From Aliarcobacter sp. (GTDB lineage: Bacteria > Campylobacterota > Campylobacteria > Campylobacterales > Arcobacteraceae), in NCBI GenBank assembly GCA_028689025.1, contig JAQTXA010000004.1:62001-126000 (forward strand): a stretch of DNA of 64,000 bases, read 5' to 3'. Below the pieces are notes generated by a model that made no database searches, had not been told where the DNA came from, and saw only the letters and a list, made by a program, of their open reading frames with translations. Made by a program: the position numbers and the translations under genes. Shown piece by piece: positions 31,126 to 43,188 of the stretch (positions within the stretch are counted from its first letter, which is position 1; each line of letters opens with the position of its first letter).

Positions 31126-32379
31126 ATGAATAAAGCAATCTCAGTATCAACATTAAATGTTCAAATAAAATCCCTTCTTGAAACTACATTTATCCAAGTT
31201 TATGTGGAAGGCGAAATATCAAATCTTACTTATCATAACTCTGGACATATCTATTTTTCAATAAAAGATGAGAGTTCAACACTTTCATGTGTTATGTTCA
31301 AAGGAAATACAAAATATCTAAAATTCCAACTCGAAAATGGACAAAAAGTAGTAATTAATGGAAATATTACTGTTTATGCTCCAAGGGGAAATTATCAACT
31401 TTTATGTAATAAAATTGAACCCTCAGGACAAGGTGCATTGGCATTTGCCTTTGAGCAATTAAAAAACAAACTTGAAGCAAAAGGTTATTTTGATGGAAAT
31501 TATAAACAACCACTTCCTAAATATCCTAAAAAAATTGTACTTGTAACTTCTCCTACAGGGGCTGCTATTGAAGATATGAAAAAAGTTGCAAATCATAGAT
31601 GGCCTTTAGTTGAATTTATTTTAGTTCCAACTTTAGTTCAAGGTGAGGGCGCTGCTTTTGATATTGCAAACTCTATTAAATATGCAGATAAATTACATTG
31701 CGATATTATGATTGTAGGACGAGGTGGGGGAAGTATTGAGGATTTATGGGCATTTAATGAAGAGATAGTAGCAATTGCCATTCATGAAGCTAGAACTCCA
31801 ATTATTTCAGCTGTTGGACATGAAGTTGATTATCTGATTTCTGATTTTGTGGCTGATATTCGAGCTGCAACACCTTCAAATGCAGTTGAAATTGCTTTGC
31901 CAGATATAAATGAACATAGAATGTATTTAGACTCTTTGAGTAATGAATATACTAATAGATTAAAAAATATATTGTTTAACAAACAACAAGAGTTATCAAA
32001 TATGAAAAGATTATTTGAACAAAACTCAATTGAGACAAAATTTAATTATATTCAAACAGAAATAAATCTCTTAAAATCTTCATTTAAAACCGACTTATCA
32101 CAAAAGGTTTTGAGTTCTCAAAATGAACTAAATTTATTAAAAAATAGTATGAAAAATAGTTTTTCAGCTATATTTGTTAAATCTCAAAATCAAATAGATT
32201 TATTAAAATCAAATTTTGAATTAAATCATCCTGATAAAAAAGATAAAAATGGTTTTGTTCAGATTTCTAGAGATAATAAAATAATTTCTTTTGAAAATTT
32301 AAAAGTTGGTGATGAAATAGATTTACAAACGCCTAAATATATTGCTAGCTGTATTTTAAATAAAATAAGAAAACAATAA
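31126..32379 (+). CDS. xseA: Exodeoxyribonuclease VII large subunit
   Basis: VEGEISNLTYHNSGHIYFSIKD; VGRGGGSIEDLWAFN; SAVGHEVD. Confidence 0.95.
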   Translation: MNKAISVSTLNVQIKSLLETTFIQVYVEGEISNLTYHNSGHIYFSIKDESSTLSCVMFKGNTKYLKFQLENGQKVVINGNITVYAPRGNYQLLCNKIEPSGQGALAFAFEQLKNKLEAKGYFDGNYKQPLPKYPKKIVLVTSPTGAAIEDMKKVANHRWPLVEFILVPTLVQGEGAAFDIANSIKYADKLHCDIMIVGRGGGSIEDLWAFNEEIVAIAIHEARTPIISAVGHEVDYLISDFVADIRAATPSNAVEIALPDINEHRMYLDSLSNEYTNRLKNILFNKQQELSNMKRLFEQNSIETKFNYIQTEINLLKSSFKTDLSQKVLSSQNELNLLKNSMKNSFSAIFVKSQNQIDLLKSNFELNHPDKKDKNGFVQISRDNKIISFENLKVGDEIDLQTPKYIASCILNKIRKQ

Positions 32380-32451
32380 AATTTAAGTTTACTGTAGGTA
32401 AAATAATGCAAAACAAGTGAAAACTCTTGTAGCGACTAAAAGGAATGTTTT

Positions 32452-32931
32452 ATGGAAAATAATGAAAAAAAAGTTATAGATTATGCAAATACTAGTGAGT
32501 TTATGACATTTGAATTAGGGGCGATGAAATACGCTATTGAGTTACCAAAAATTAGAGAAATTTTAACGTATCCTGATAATATTACTCCATTACCTAATAT
32601 TTCTAAATGGGTAAAAGGATTAATTAGTTTAAGAGGTGAAGTTGTTCCTATTTTGGATATTAGACTTAAATTTAATACAGGTCCTGGAACTTATGATGAA
32701 AATACATCTGTAATTGCTGTAATCACTGAAGATAAAAGAATTATAGGAATAGTTGTAGATTTAGTTGATGATGTGCAAAGACTTGATACAAGCATGTTAG
32801 CTGCTGTTTCTGAAATGGGTTCAGCAATTCCATCAAAATACTTAAAAGGTTATATCAGACTTGCAAATAACGAAATGCTTGTTGTTATGGATATTGAAAG
32901 AGTTGTTGCAAAAGATGAGTTACGAGACTAA
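32452..32931 (+). CDS. cheW: CheW-like chemotaxis adaptor
   Basis: FELGAMKYAIELPKIREI; KGLISLRGEVVPILDIR. Confidence 0.9.
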   Translation: MENNEKKVIDYANTSEFMTFELGAMKYAIELPKIREILTYPDNITPLPNISKWVKGLISLRGEVVPILDIRLKFNTGPGTYDENTSVIAVITEDKRIIGIVVDLVDDVQRLDTSMLAAVSEMGSAIPSKYLKGYIRLANNEMLVVMDIERVVAKDELRD

Positions 32932-32948
32932 AATAAAAAAGTGAGTTC

Positions 32949-34301
32949 ATGAGTATAGATAAAAATTTGTTAAAAAGATTAACTCTTTTATATGTTGAAG
33001 ATGATGATGTAATTAGAGTTGAATTATCTCAATTATTATCAAATTTTTTCTCTATAGTTCATGTTGCAAGAAATGGAAAAGAGGGATTAAGAACTTATCT
33101 TGAAAATCAAGATGAAATCGATTTAATTTTGACTGATGTTAATATGCCTGAATTAAATGGCATAGAAATGCTTAAAAAAATTCGAGATTTTGATACTAAA
33201 ATACCAGTAATTCTTGCAACTGCATATTCTGATAATGAATTTTTAGCAGAAGCCATTAAATTAAGAGTTCAAGAATATATAGTTAAGCCTATTGATGTTA
33301 GGTATTTGTTAGATATTATGAATGATATTGCAAGTCACTTATATCAAGAATTTTTATTAAAACAACAACAAGATGAACTTTCAAAATATAAAGAGATTCT
33401 TGATACTAATAATATTGTTATTAAAACAGATACCCACCTAAATATAACTTACGTTAATGAACTTTTTTGTGAAATATCAGGATTTGAAAGTTCTGATTTA
33501 ATAGGAAAAGAATTAAAATATCTGAAATACCATGACATGGCAAGTGATATTTATACAAATTTATATGCAAATATTTTAAATAATAAACCTTGGCAAGGAA
33601 AACTTAAAAATATAAAAAAAGATGGAACTTCATTTACTACTGATGCATATGTGATACCCTCTCTTGATGAATCAGGAGAGATGAATGGTGCAATTTCAAT
33701 TCAAAAAGATATTACAGATGAATTAAACAAAAAAAGGGAGATTCAACTAGCTTTAATGAGAGATAAAAGTGATATCTTTATAAGAAGCAAAGAAGGAAAT
33801 TTAGAACAAAATCAAATAATTAATGATTTGAAACATAGACTAGAAAAAGCTCAAATTGAGTTAGATCAAGCTTTGAAGAATATTGAAAAATATATTTATA
33901 GTAATGAAAAATATAGGTTAGAAAATAAAAATCTCAAGACAGAAATAGGTTTATATAAGAAGAATTCAAATACTCATGTAGCATTTAAATTTTCAAAAGA
34001 GAATAGTGATTTAAGATTAGAGAACAAAAAATTAAAAGATAAGTTATTGCAACTTGAGTTAAATGAAGAAAAATCAACTTCTCAGCAAAAAGTAAATTAT
34101 GATACAAAAGTATCAGAATTAGAAGATAGAATTACAGAATTATTAGAAAAAATTGATTCTACTCAATCCGATGATGTTTTATTACAAAAATTAGAGTATT
34201 GGAAAGAAAAAGCAAAACAAGAGACAACTCGTATAGAGAATCTTGAAAAACAGATAATTGCCCATGGAGATAAAACTTTTATGAGTAAAATATTTGGTTA
34301 G
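32949..34301 (+). CDS. Response regulator-PAS-coiled-coil protein
   Basis: LYVEDDDVI, LILTDVNMPELNG, VKPID; PAS (SIQKDITDE); long coiled coil. Confidence 0.85.
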   Translation: MSIDKNLLKRLTLLYVEDDDVIRVELSQLLSNFFSIVHVARNGKEGLRTYLENQDEIDLILTDVNMPELNGIEMLKKIRDFDTKIPVILATAYSDNEFLAEAIKLRVQEYIVKPIDVRYLLDIMNDIASHLYQEFLLKQQQDELSKYKEILDTNNIVIKTDTHLNITYVNELFCEISGFESSDLIGKELKYLKYHDMASDIYTNLYANILNNKPWQGKLKNIKKDGTSFTTDAYVIPSLDESGEMNGAISIQKDITDELNKKREIQLALMRDKSDIFIRSKEGNLEQNQIINDLKHRLEKAQIELDQALKNIEKYIYSNEKYRLENKNLKTEIGLYKKNSNTHVAFKFSKENSDLRLENKKLKDKLLQLELNEEKSTSQQKVNYDTKVSELEDRITELLEKIDSTQSDDVLLQKLEYWKEKAKQETTRIENLEKQIIAHGDKTFMSKIFG

Positions 34302-34313
34302 AAAAATAAGGTG

Positions 34314-34340
34314 AATAAATCAAGAAAGTCTTGATTTATT
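34314..34340. terminator. Rho-independent-like hairpin between convergent genes
   Basis: AATAAATCAAGA-AAG-TCTTGATTTATT, perfect 12-bp stem. Confidence 0.7.
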
Positions 34341-34872
34341 GTTCTATTTTTATAGATATGATTTTTACATCTTCTAAAGGTTTGTTTCCTTCATATCTAC
34401 TTGTCGTTTGGACATTTTCAATTTTTCTTACAACATCAAATCCTTCTTTTACATAACCAAAAATTGTATGTCTTCCATTTAACCAATAAGTTGGCACTGT
34501 TGTAATAAAGAATTGACTAGCATTTGTATTTGGACCTGCATTTGCCATTGCAAGAATTCCTGCTTTATCAAATACTGCGTTTGGAGCAAATTCATCTGCA
34601 AATTTTCCACCCCAAATAGATTCACCACCAGCACCAGTTCCTGTTGGATCTCCACCTTGAATCATAAAATCTTTTATAACTCTATGAAATATTTGACCAT
34701 TGTAATAACCATTTTTTGAATGTGTTACAAAGTTTTCCACAGCTTTTGGAGCTAAATCAGCTCTTAGTTCAACTTTAATATTTCCCATTGAAGTTTCAAA
34801 TGTAGCCATAGGATTAGCTTCCAAAAGTAAAACAAATGAAAAAAGAGTAAACAATATTTTTTTCATAAACAA
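34336..34872 (-). CDS. Cyclophilin-type peptidyl-prolyl isomerase
   Basis: [27 protein letters not shown]; signal peptide. Confidence 0.93.
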   Translation of the reverse strand: MFMKKILFTLFSFVLLLEANPMATFETSMGNIKVELRADLAPKAVENFVTHSKNGYYNGQIFHRVIKDFMIQGGDPTGTGAGGESIWGGKFADEFAPNAVFDKAGILAMANAGPNTNASQFFITTVPTYWLNGRHTIFGYVKEGFDVVRKIENVQTTSRYEGNKPLEDVKIISIKIEQ

Positions 34873-35011
34873 CCCTTAATTTAGTAAATTTGGGAAATAG
34901 TACATTATTTTAGATTTAAAGAAACATAAAAAAAATATTTTTAGTTGAATTTAAAAAAAAAGTGTTAAAATTCAAAAAAATATTATAGAATGTAGATAAA
35001 AAGGAAAAATT

Positions 35012-35374
35012 ATGGAAATGCCAAGTATCCCTCAACCAACATTTTATATATTTAAATGCGAGCAGGCGTCACCTCCCGGAATGCCAAAACCATCATGTGT
35101 AAATGAGAACACAAGAGATTTATTTAATCATGCAGCTCAAACTTTAATGAAAACTGGTGTAATGGGACCTGTTCAAATTGTAAGAACTTCATGTTTAGGA
35201 AGATGCCAAATGGGACCATTAATGTTGGTAGAACCAGGGCATTTTATGTATGCTTCTCTATCTAAGGAAAAAATAGATAGAATTATAGATGAACACATAT
35301 TAGGTGGAAACCCTGTTGAAGAGTATTTGATTTCTTCACAATTTTGGGGCGAGCCTGTTAATTTAGTAAAATAA
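35012..35374 (+). CDS. Thioredoxin-like (2Fe-2S) ferredoxin
   Basis: FKCEQASPPGMPKPSC...SCLGRCQMGPLMLVEP. Confidence 0.8.
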   Translation: MEMPSIPQPTFYIFKCEQASPPGMPKPSCVNENTRDLFNHAAQTLMKTGVMGPVQIVRTSCLGRCQMGPLMLVEPGHFMYASLSKEKIDRIIDEHILGGNPVEEYLISSQFWGEPVNLVK

Positions 35375-35389
35375 AAAAGGAATTAATAT

Positions 35390-35773
35390 ATGACATTTGA
35401 TATGCTATATAGTAAAATTCATAGAGCAACTGTTACAGATGCAAATTTGAATTATGTTGGTTCAATCACTATTGATGAAGATTTAATGAAAGCCTCTGCT
35501 TTAAGAGTAGGGCAAAAAGTTGAAATTGTAAATGTTAATAATGGTGAGAGATTTGCTACTTATGTTATAAAAGGAAAAGCTGGTTCTAAAGATATGTGTC
35601 TTAATGGAGCAGCAGCAAGAAAAGTTGAAATCGGTGATAAAATTATTGTTATTTCTTATGCTTCTTATAGTGAAGCTGAACTTGAAAATTATAAACCAAT
35701 TGTAGTTTTAGTTGATGATAAAAATAATATAGAATTAATTACAAATGAATTAGTTGGAAGTGACCATGTTTGA
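35390..35773 (+). CDS. panD: Aspartate 1-decarboxylase
   Basis: [25 protein letters not shown] (GS cleavage site). Confidence 0.96.
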   Translation: MTFDMLYSKIHRATVTDANLNYVGSITIDEDLMKASALRVGQKVEIVNVNNGERFATYVIKGKAGSKDMCLNGAAARKVEIGDKIIVISYASYSEAELENYKPIVVLVDDKNNIELITNELVGSDHV

Positions 35774-36086
35774 TGGAATTGATTTAAAAAACCTAAATTT
35801 AGGTGACATGTTAAATCAATTTCAAGACATGGCAAAAAATGCCAAAGATGAAAATGCTTCAAGAATTTTCACATCAAAAGCTGGTGGTGGAATGATTGAG
35901 ATTTCTATTAATGGAAATTCTGAAGTAATAGATTTAAAGATTGATGATTCTTTACTTGAAGATAAAGACTCTTTACAAATTTTATTGATTTCATGTATGA
36001 ACGATGTTATAAAACAAAGTGATGAAAACAAAAAAATGTTAGCTATGAATATGATGGGTGGACTAGGTTCTTTTGGGCAAAAATAA
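35766..36086 (+). CDS. YbaB/EbfC nucleoid-associated protein
   Basis: [21 protein letters not shown]; overlaps panD. Confidence 0.9.
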   Translation: MFDGIDLKNLNLGDMLNQFQDMAKNAKDENASRIFTSKAGGGMIEISINGNSEVIDLKIDDSLLEDKDSLQILLISCMNDVIKQSDENKKMLAMNMMGGLGSFGQK

Positions 36087-36090
36087 CTCT

Positions 36091-36951
36091 ATGGAAAAAT
36101 TACTATCTTTATTTGAAGAGTATTTATTAAATAATCTTCCTAACTCAAAAACTTTTCATCCTTATTTTGAGGATGCATTAGCAGATATGTTAAAAGCTGG
36201 TGGAAAAAGATTTCGGCCTATGCTTTTATTATCAGTTGTAAAATCAAATAAAAGCTTATTAATTCCAAATTCTTTGCCTATTGCTTTAGGTTTAGAATTT
36301 TTACATACTTATTCACTTATTCATGATGATTTACCAGCTATGGATAATGCTGATTTAAGAAGAGGTTTCCAAACTTTACATAAAAAATATGATGAAGTTA
36401 CAGCTATTTTAGTGGGAGATGCTTTAAATACAGAAGCTTTTGGTTTAATTGCAAATGCTGCACTATCAAATGATATAAAAATTGATTTAATCAAATGTTT
36501 AAGCTTTAATGGCGGAATTAATGGCATGATAATTGGTCAAGCAATTGACTGTAATTTTGAAAACCAAAAATTAGAATTATCTCAATTAGAATTTTTACAT
36601 ATTCATAAAACTGCAAGATTAATAGCTGCAAGTCTGAAAATGGGTGCAATTATTAGTGAATACGATTTAGTTACTCAAGAAAAACTTTATAATTTTGGTA
36701 TTGATTTAGGTTTGTTATTTCAAATACAAGATGATATTATAGATGAAACTTGTAGTGAAGAAGAAGCTGGAAAAACTACAAAAAATGATGAAGCAAAAAA
36801 TTCTTTTGTGAATTTATTAGGCCTTGAAGGTGCAAAAAAGAGTGCTGATGAATTAGCTTTTAAATGCACACAAATACTTAATACATTTGATGAGAATTTA
36901 AAACAATCTTTGGAAGAGTTACTTTTAAAATATATAAATAGACATAAATAA
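36091..36951 (+). CDS. ispA: Polyprenyl (farnesyl/geranyl) diphosphate synthase
   Basis: GGKRFRPML; HDDLPAMDNADLRRG; DDIIDE. Confidence 0.93.
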   Translation: MEKLLSLFEEYLLNNLPNSKTFHPYFEDALADMLKAGGKRFRPMLLLSVVKSNKSLLIPNSLPIALGLEFLHTYSLIHDDLPAMDNADLRRGFQTLHKKYDEVTAILVGDALNTEAFGLIANAALSNDIKIDLIKCLSFNGGINGMIIGQAIDCNFENQKLELSQLEFLHIHKTARLIAASLKMGAIISEYDLVTQEKLYNFGIDLGLLFQIQDDIIDETCSEEEAGKTTKNDEAKNSFVNLLGLEGAKKSADELAFKCTQILNTFDENLKQSLEELLLKYINRHK

Positions 36952-36987
36952 AAAACTTAAACTCTTAGTCAAATTAACTCAAACCTC

Positions 36988-37016
36988 TTGACAAAATTCC
37001 TGAATTTTAATAAAAT
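36988..37016 (+). promoter_or_regulatory. Sigma70-type promoter of groESL
   Basis: TTGACA (36988-36993), 17-nt spacer, TAAAAT (37011-37016). Confidence 0.8.
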
Positions 37017-37043
37017 TTAGCACTTAGAATTTATGAGTGCTAA
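37017..37043 (+). promoter_or_regulatory. CIRCE operator (HrcA site)
   Basis: TTAGCACTT-N9-GAGTGCTAA; one mismatch to TTAGCACTC-N9-GAGTGCTAA. Confidence 0.93.
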
Positions 37044-37095
37044 ATGTCTAAGTTTTAATAGAAAAAATATAATTATAATCAACAAAGGAAATACT

Positions 37096-38990
<1,895 letters not shown>

Positions 38991-39023
38991 TGAAAACTAC
39001 ACTCTCAAATACTCTCTAAAAAC

Positions 39024-39052
39024 CGTATTTCTCGAGTTCCTCGGGAAATACG
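39024..39052. other. 13-bp stem hairpin downstream of groEL
   Basis: CGTATTTCTCGAG-TTC-CTCGGGAAATACG; one T-G wobble, no T-tract following. Confidence 0.7.
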
Positions 39053-39232
39053 ATATTCGAATAACATCCATTCATACTTCTACTAACCTAATTCTACAAT
39101 ATACACTATTTTAAGATGATTGATAACATTTCTCTAATAATATATATATAGAAAACTAAGAATGTCAAATTATATTTTGACTAATCATGATATTGATGTA
39201 ATTCCTGTTGTGTTTAGATGAAAAATTGGCAT

Positions 39233-39262
39233 AAAAAAAGGGATTATGCAAATCCCTTTTTA
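39233..39262. terminator. Bidirectional Rho-independent terminator
   Basis: AAAAAAAGGGATTATGCAAATCCCTTTTT. Confidence 0.85.
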
Positions 39263-39318
39263 TTATTATTTTTTAGTGAATAAAACTTTTATTCACCAAG
39301 ATTTACTATAAAGCAAAC

Positions 39319-39366
39319 CTACTGTATATTAATTTTAACAACCATAAAAAGTGAAATATTCGTCAT
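39319..39366 (-). CDS. Candidate 15-aa small peptide MTNISLFMVVKINIQ
   Basis: ATG 5 nt after GGAGG (GGAGGTG, 39370-39376); TATAAT at 39396-39401 and TTGTTT at 39418-39423 upstream; terminator downstream. Confidence 0.4.
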   Translation of the reverse strand: MTNISLFMVVKINIQ

Positions 39367-39395
39367 TCACACCTCCAAATCGTTTAGATAATGTA

Positions 39396-39423
39396 ATTAT
39401 AACATCTTTTTAGATTAAAACAA
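39396..39423 (-). promoter_or_regulatory. Candidate sigma70-like promoter for the small minus-strand transcript
   Basis: TTGTTT-16 nt-TATAAT on the minus strand. Confidence 0.5.
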
Positions 39424-39444
39424 ACTGAATTTTATAAAAATTAT

Positions 39445-40821
39445 TTATTCTTTAAAAGATAGAGTAATTGTGGTTCCAATATTCTCATTACTACTAATTG
39501 TAATTAAGCCTTTATGTATGTCGATAATCTTTTTTACTATTGACATTCCAAGGCCAGTTCCACCTGAATTTTTGTTTCTACTTTTATCGGTTCTATAAAA
39601 TTTCTCAAAGATTTTTTCTTGTTCATTCTTTTTTATTCCTATTCCAAAGTCTTGAACTGAAATATTAAGAAATTTATCTTTTTTATAGCTTTTTACAATT
39701 ATTACAGAATTTTCATGACTAAATTGAATAGCATTTTTTAGAATATTTTTAATAGCTATTTTTAAAAGGTTAGAATAACCTTTAAATTCAATGGCATCTA
39801 CTAAATCAAATTTGATTTCTATTTGATGTAATTTTGCAAAGTTTTTAAGTTCGTTTATTGATTCGTCTATAATCTCATCAAAATATAAAATATCTTCTTT
39901 TCTATTTGTAATTAAATCTTTTTCATTTTTTGCTAAAAAAAGTAAATCATTTATAGATTGCTCAATTACTATAACTTCATCTAATGAGGTTCTTAGACTT
40001 TGTTTATATTCATCTACACTTCTATCTTTTCGTAAAGCTATTTCAATCTCACCTTTTATAATAGTAAGAGGAGTTTTTAACTCATGGGAAGCATCAGAAC
40101 TAAACTGAGATATTCTTTCGAATGAGGATTCTAGTCTTATTAATAGATTATTTATCTCTGTAATTAAAAGATTAATCTCATCTTGATTATTAGAGTTTTT
40201 TAATCTTCTTGATAAATCAGAAGCATTTATATCTTTTAATTCTTCTAAGACTTTTTGTATAGGAGAAAATGATTTGTATATTAAAAAATTACCTGCAATA
40301 ATTGAAAATATCAATATAATTGGAACAATAAAACTTAAAATATAAACAATATTTTCTAAGTTTGCCCACAGCATATCTTTTGTAGTTGCAACTTCAACTA
40401 TTATTTTCAAGGATGAATTAAAATTAATTTTTATTCTACTTATCAAATAGTTAGGTTGTTCTTCAAAGGTAATAATATTATCTTTTAAAGTATTTAAATA
40501 ATTATCATTTAGTTCTACATTACTAGGAAAATTAGGAGTTTGCATTAATGATTCATGTGTATTATTATTTAATATTCGAATATATAAAGGATCAAAGAGA
40601 TACTCTTTATCTTCATTTAAAACGTTATCAGTAACTTTACTTTTTTCTTTTAAGTCATCAGTAACATCAAGAATTATTACTTTTAATGTGGCTTGAAATC
40701 TATCTATTATAGAAATTTCTAAGGCTTTATATAAACAGTAAGAGAAAATCGAAAGAATTATAAGTTGTGCAAAAAAACTATAAAGTAAAAGTTTCTTTTT
40801 TATTGATAAATTAGTTGTCAC
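39445..40821 (-). CDS. Sensor histidine kinase
   Basis: HAMP region; SSDASHELKTPLTIIKGEIE; GGTGLGMSIVKKI. Confidence 0.93.
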   Translation of the reverse strand: MTTNLSIKKKLLLYSFFAQLIILSIFSYCLYKALEISIIDRFQATLKVIILDVTDDLKEKSKVTDNVLNEDKEYLFDPLYIRILNNNTHESLMQTPNFPSNVELNDNYLNTLKDNIITFEEQPNYLISRIKINFNSSLKIIVEVATTKDMLWANLENIVYILSFIVPIILIFSIIAGNFLIYKSFSPIQKVLEELKDINASDLSRRLKNSNNQDEINLLITEINNLLIRLESSFERISQFSSDASHELKTPLTIIKGEIEIALRKDRSVDEYKQSLRTSLDEVIVIEQSINDLLFLAKNEKDLITNRKEDILYFDEIIDESINELKNFAKLHQIEIKFDLVDAIEFKGYSNLLKIAIKNILKNAIQFSHENSVIIVKSYKKDKFLNISVQDFGIGIKKNEQEKIFEKFYRTDKSRNKNSGGTGLGMSIVKKIIDIHKGLITISSNENIGTTITLSFKE

Positions 40822-41479
40822 TTATTTTGAATCCTATTCCTCTTATGGTTTTAATTAGTTTTTTATCAAAATTTTTATCAATTTTATTTCTTAATCTATA
40901 AATATATACATTTACGACATTACTCATATTTGAATCTTCAAAAGATGAAAGAGCAGAATTTATAGCTGTTTCACTTAAAACTCTATCTCTATTTCTTATT
41001 AGATATTCAAGTAGTGCAAACTCTTTTGCTGTTAATATTATATTTTCATTGGCTCTTATTGCTGTTTTATTTAATAAATCAAGTTCTAAATCAGCAATTG
41101 ATATTTTTGTTTGAGAGCTAGTTTGAGTTCTTAGTTGAACTCTAATTCTTGCAAGTAATTCTGCAAATGAAAAAGGTTTTGGCAAATAATCATTTGCTCC
41201 AATATCTAAACCTTTTATTTTGTCTTCAATTGAATCTTTTGCTGTTAGCATAATGATTGGTGTAGGATTATTTGCATCTCTTAAACTTTTACAAACTTCC
41301 ATTCCATTTTTGACAGGAAGCATAATATCAAGTAAGATTAAATCATATTCATTTACATTTGCAAGATATAAACCCTCATCACCATTTGTTGCATAATCAA
41401 CTGTGTAACACTCTTCTTCTAAACCTTTTTTTAAAAAGTTAATTATTTTTATATCATCTTCTATTATTAAAATTTTCAT
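40811..41479 (-). CDS. OmpR-family response regulator
   Basis: ILIIEDDIKII; LILLDIMLPVKNG; KPFSFAEL; winged helix. Confidence 0.93.
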   Translation of the reverse strand: MKILIIEDDIKIINFLKKGLEEECYTVDYATNGDEGLYLANVNEYDLILLDIMLPVKNGMEVCKSLRDANNPTPIIMLTAKDSIEDKIKGLDIGANDYLPKPFSFAELLARIRVQLRTQTSSQTKISIADLELDLLNKTAIRANENIILTAKEFALLEYLIRNRDRVLSETAINSALSSFEDSNMSNVVNVYIYRLRNKIDKNFDKKLIKTIRGIGFKISDN

Positions 41480-41482
41480 AAA

Positions 41483-42211
41483 TTATTCTACACTTTTTGA
41501 TATTAATTTCACTATTGTAATTTCTGCGCTTGCTTTGTACCTAAAATTAACACCCCAAGTTCCTATTCCTTTATTTACATAAATAGCAGTATTTTTTTTA
41601 TAAAAAACTCCGGCAAGAAAGGGTTGAACAAGACGAACCAAATAGTGAAAAGGGTAAATCTGTCCACCATGGGTATGTCCGCATAAAAAAAGATTGGCTT
41701 TTGAATCAACTGCTATTTTATAATCTTTTGGTTGATGGGAGATAAAAATTGAGGGTTCATTTAAGAGATAGTTTTTTATCTTTTCCTCTTCTCTTTTTAT
41801 TTTGAAAAATTTTGAAAATCTATCAGGAAGTCCAGCTAGATGTATAATTTCATTTTTATAAATAATTACAGTGCAATTATTATCCATAAAAACAAAATTA
41901 AAAAGCTCTTCTTTTAAATCATCTAAACCATAAAATAAATCATGATTTCCACTTATATAATAAACTTTTCCTTTTAAGGTATTTAGAATTTGAAGTTTCT
42001 CTTTTATGAATTTCACTTTTGTATCTATTATATCGCCAGTTATTACAACAAAATCAAAAACTAAGTCATTACATAAAAGTACAAGCTCTTCAATTTGTGA
42101 AATAGTTGTTTTTTTATTTATGTGTAAATCACTTAAATGTAAGATTTTTAAATCATCTAGTTTTTTATTTGTAACTAATATTTCTATTGTTTGTAGATTA
42201 GAAAGAATCAC
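41483..42211 (-). CDS. Calcineurin-like metallophosphoesterase (YkuE/YaeI-like)
   Basis: ILHLSDLH; VITGDIID; YISGNHD; FLCGHTHGGQI. Confidence 0.92.
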   Translation of the reverse strand: MILSNLQTIEILVTNKKLDDLKILHLSDLHINKKTTISQIEELVLLCNDLVFDFVVITGDIIDTKVKFIKEKLQILNTLKGKVYYISGNHDLFYGLDDLKEELFNFVFMDNNCTVIIYKNEIIHLAGLPDRFSKFFKIKREEEKIKNYLLNEPSIFISHQPKDYKIAVDSKANLFLCGHTHGGQIYPFHYLVRLVQPFLAGVFYKKNTAIYVNKGIGTWGVNFRYKASAEITIVKLISKSVE

Positions 42212-42663
42212 TTAAAAATTCTTTCTAATTCTTCTTTGCTTGAGATATATTTTATATCTGTAACTTTTGCATTTTCGATTATATAAACACTAATTTTATT
42301 CTCTTGCTCTAAAAATTTTTTACTATTTTCATTATAAATTAATAAAATATCATAGTCATACTCTCTTAGTTTTGGAATAACAAACATTTTTACAATAAGT
42401 GATGAAACTTTTGAAATATTATCTATAAAAACAGTATGGTTTTTATCTAAAAAGTCACTATTTTTTGAAGATAAAAAATCATTTATTAAAGTTACATTCT
42501 CTTTTTCAGAAGTGACAATAATTTTAGATATTTCACTATTTATTGTATGGATTTTATCAAACTGATTTGGTAATGAAAAACTACTTATTTTATCATCTAT
42601 TTTCAAAGTAGACGCCCTTGCAAAAATGCAGATTAGGATTAATAAAATAAGTTTTTGTTTCAT
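42208..42663 (-). CDS. Secreted thioredoxin-fold-like protein without Cys motif
   Basis: Signal peptide; LKIDDKISSFSLPNQFDKIHTI resembles thioredoxin-like N-terminus; overlaps neighbour by 4 nt. Confidence 0.55.
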   Translation of the reverse strand: MKQKLILLILICIFARASTLKIDDKISSFSLPNQFDKIHTINSEISKIIVTSEKENVTLINDFLSSKNSDFLDKNHTVFIDNISKVSSLIVKMFVIPKLREYDYDILLIYNENSKKFLEQENKISVYIIENAKVTDIKYISSKEELERIFK

Positions 42664-43188
42664 CTATTTAGCTTCTAGAACAATATTATATGTAATATCT
42701 ATTTGATTTCTAACAGTTAAAAACATCATTGATGGTGGCTCTAGTGAAAAATCTGTTAGATTAAATGAAAAACCTCCAGTTAGCAAAATTTGATTATTTT
42801 GTTTATTAATAGAAATTTTTGCTTTAATATTTTTTGAAACACCATTTAAAGTTAAAACACCTTTAATCTCGTAATCCTCAGGAGTTTTTGTGATACTTCT
42901 AATATCAAAAGTGATTGTTTTGAATTTTTCCACTTGTAATAATTTATACATGTGTTCATCTCTAGTTTCTTTATCACTAATTAAAGATATTGTGTCAAAA
43001 TATATTTTCCCTTTGATTGATTCTATTGTATCTGTCATAGTTAAATCTGATTTAACATCTTTAGTTGTTGGATTAATTTGGCTATCTCCAAGAATTTCTG
43101 TATGAGCTATTATCTCGCCATTTTGAATAGTAAGAGTATTTGCACTTGCACCTAGGGCTAAAATTAGTATTACTAATAATTTAAACAT
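42664..43188 (-). CDS. YceI-family periplasmic protein
   Basis: Signal peptide; VEKFKTITFDIRSITKTPEDYEIKGVLTLNGVSKNIKAKI. Confidence 0.85.
   Translation of the reverse strand: MFKLLVILILALGASANTLTIQNGEIIAHTEILGDSQINPTTKDVKSDLTMTDTIESIKGKIYFDTISLISDKETRDEHMYKLLQVEKFKTITFDIRSITKTPEDYEIKGVLTLNGVSKNIKAKISINKQNNQILLTGGFSFNLTDFSLEPPSMMFLTVRNQIDITYNIVLEAK

Noticed and set aside
39162-39221. 19-codon plus-strand ORF MSNYILTNHDIDVIPVVFR
   Set aside because: No Shine-Dalgarno sequence and no recognisable family; could be a gene remnant but cannot be supported.
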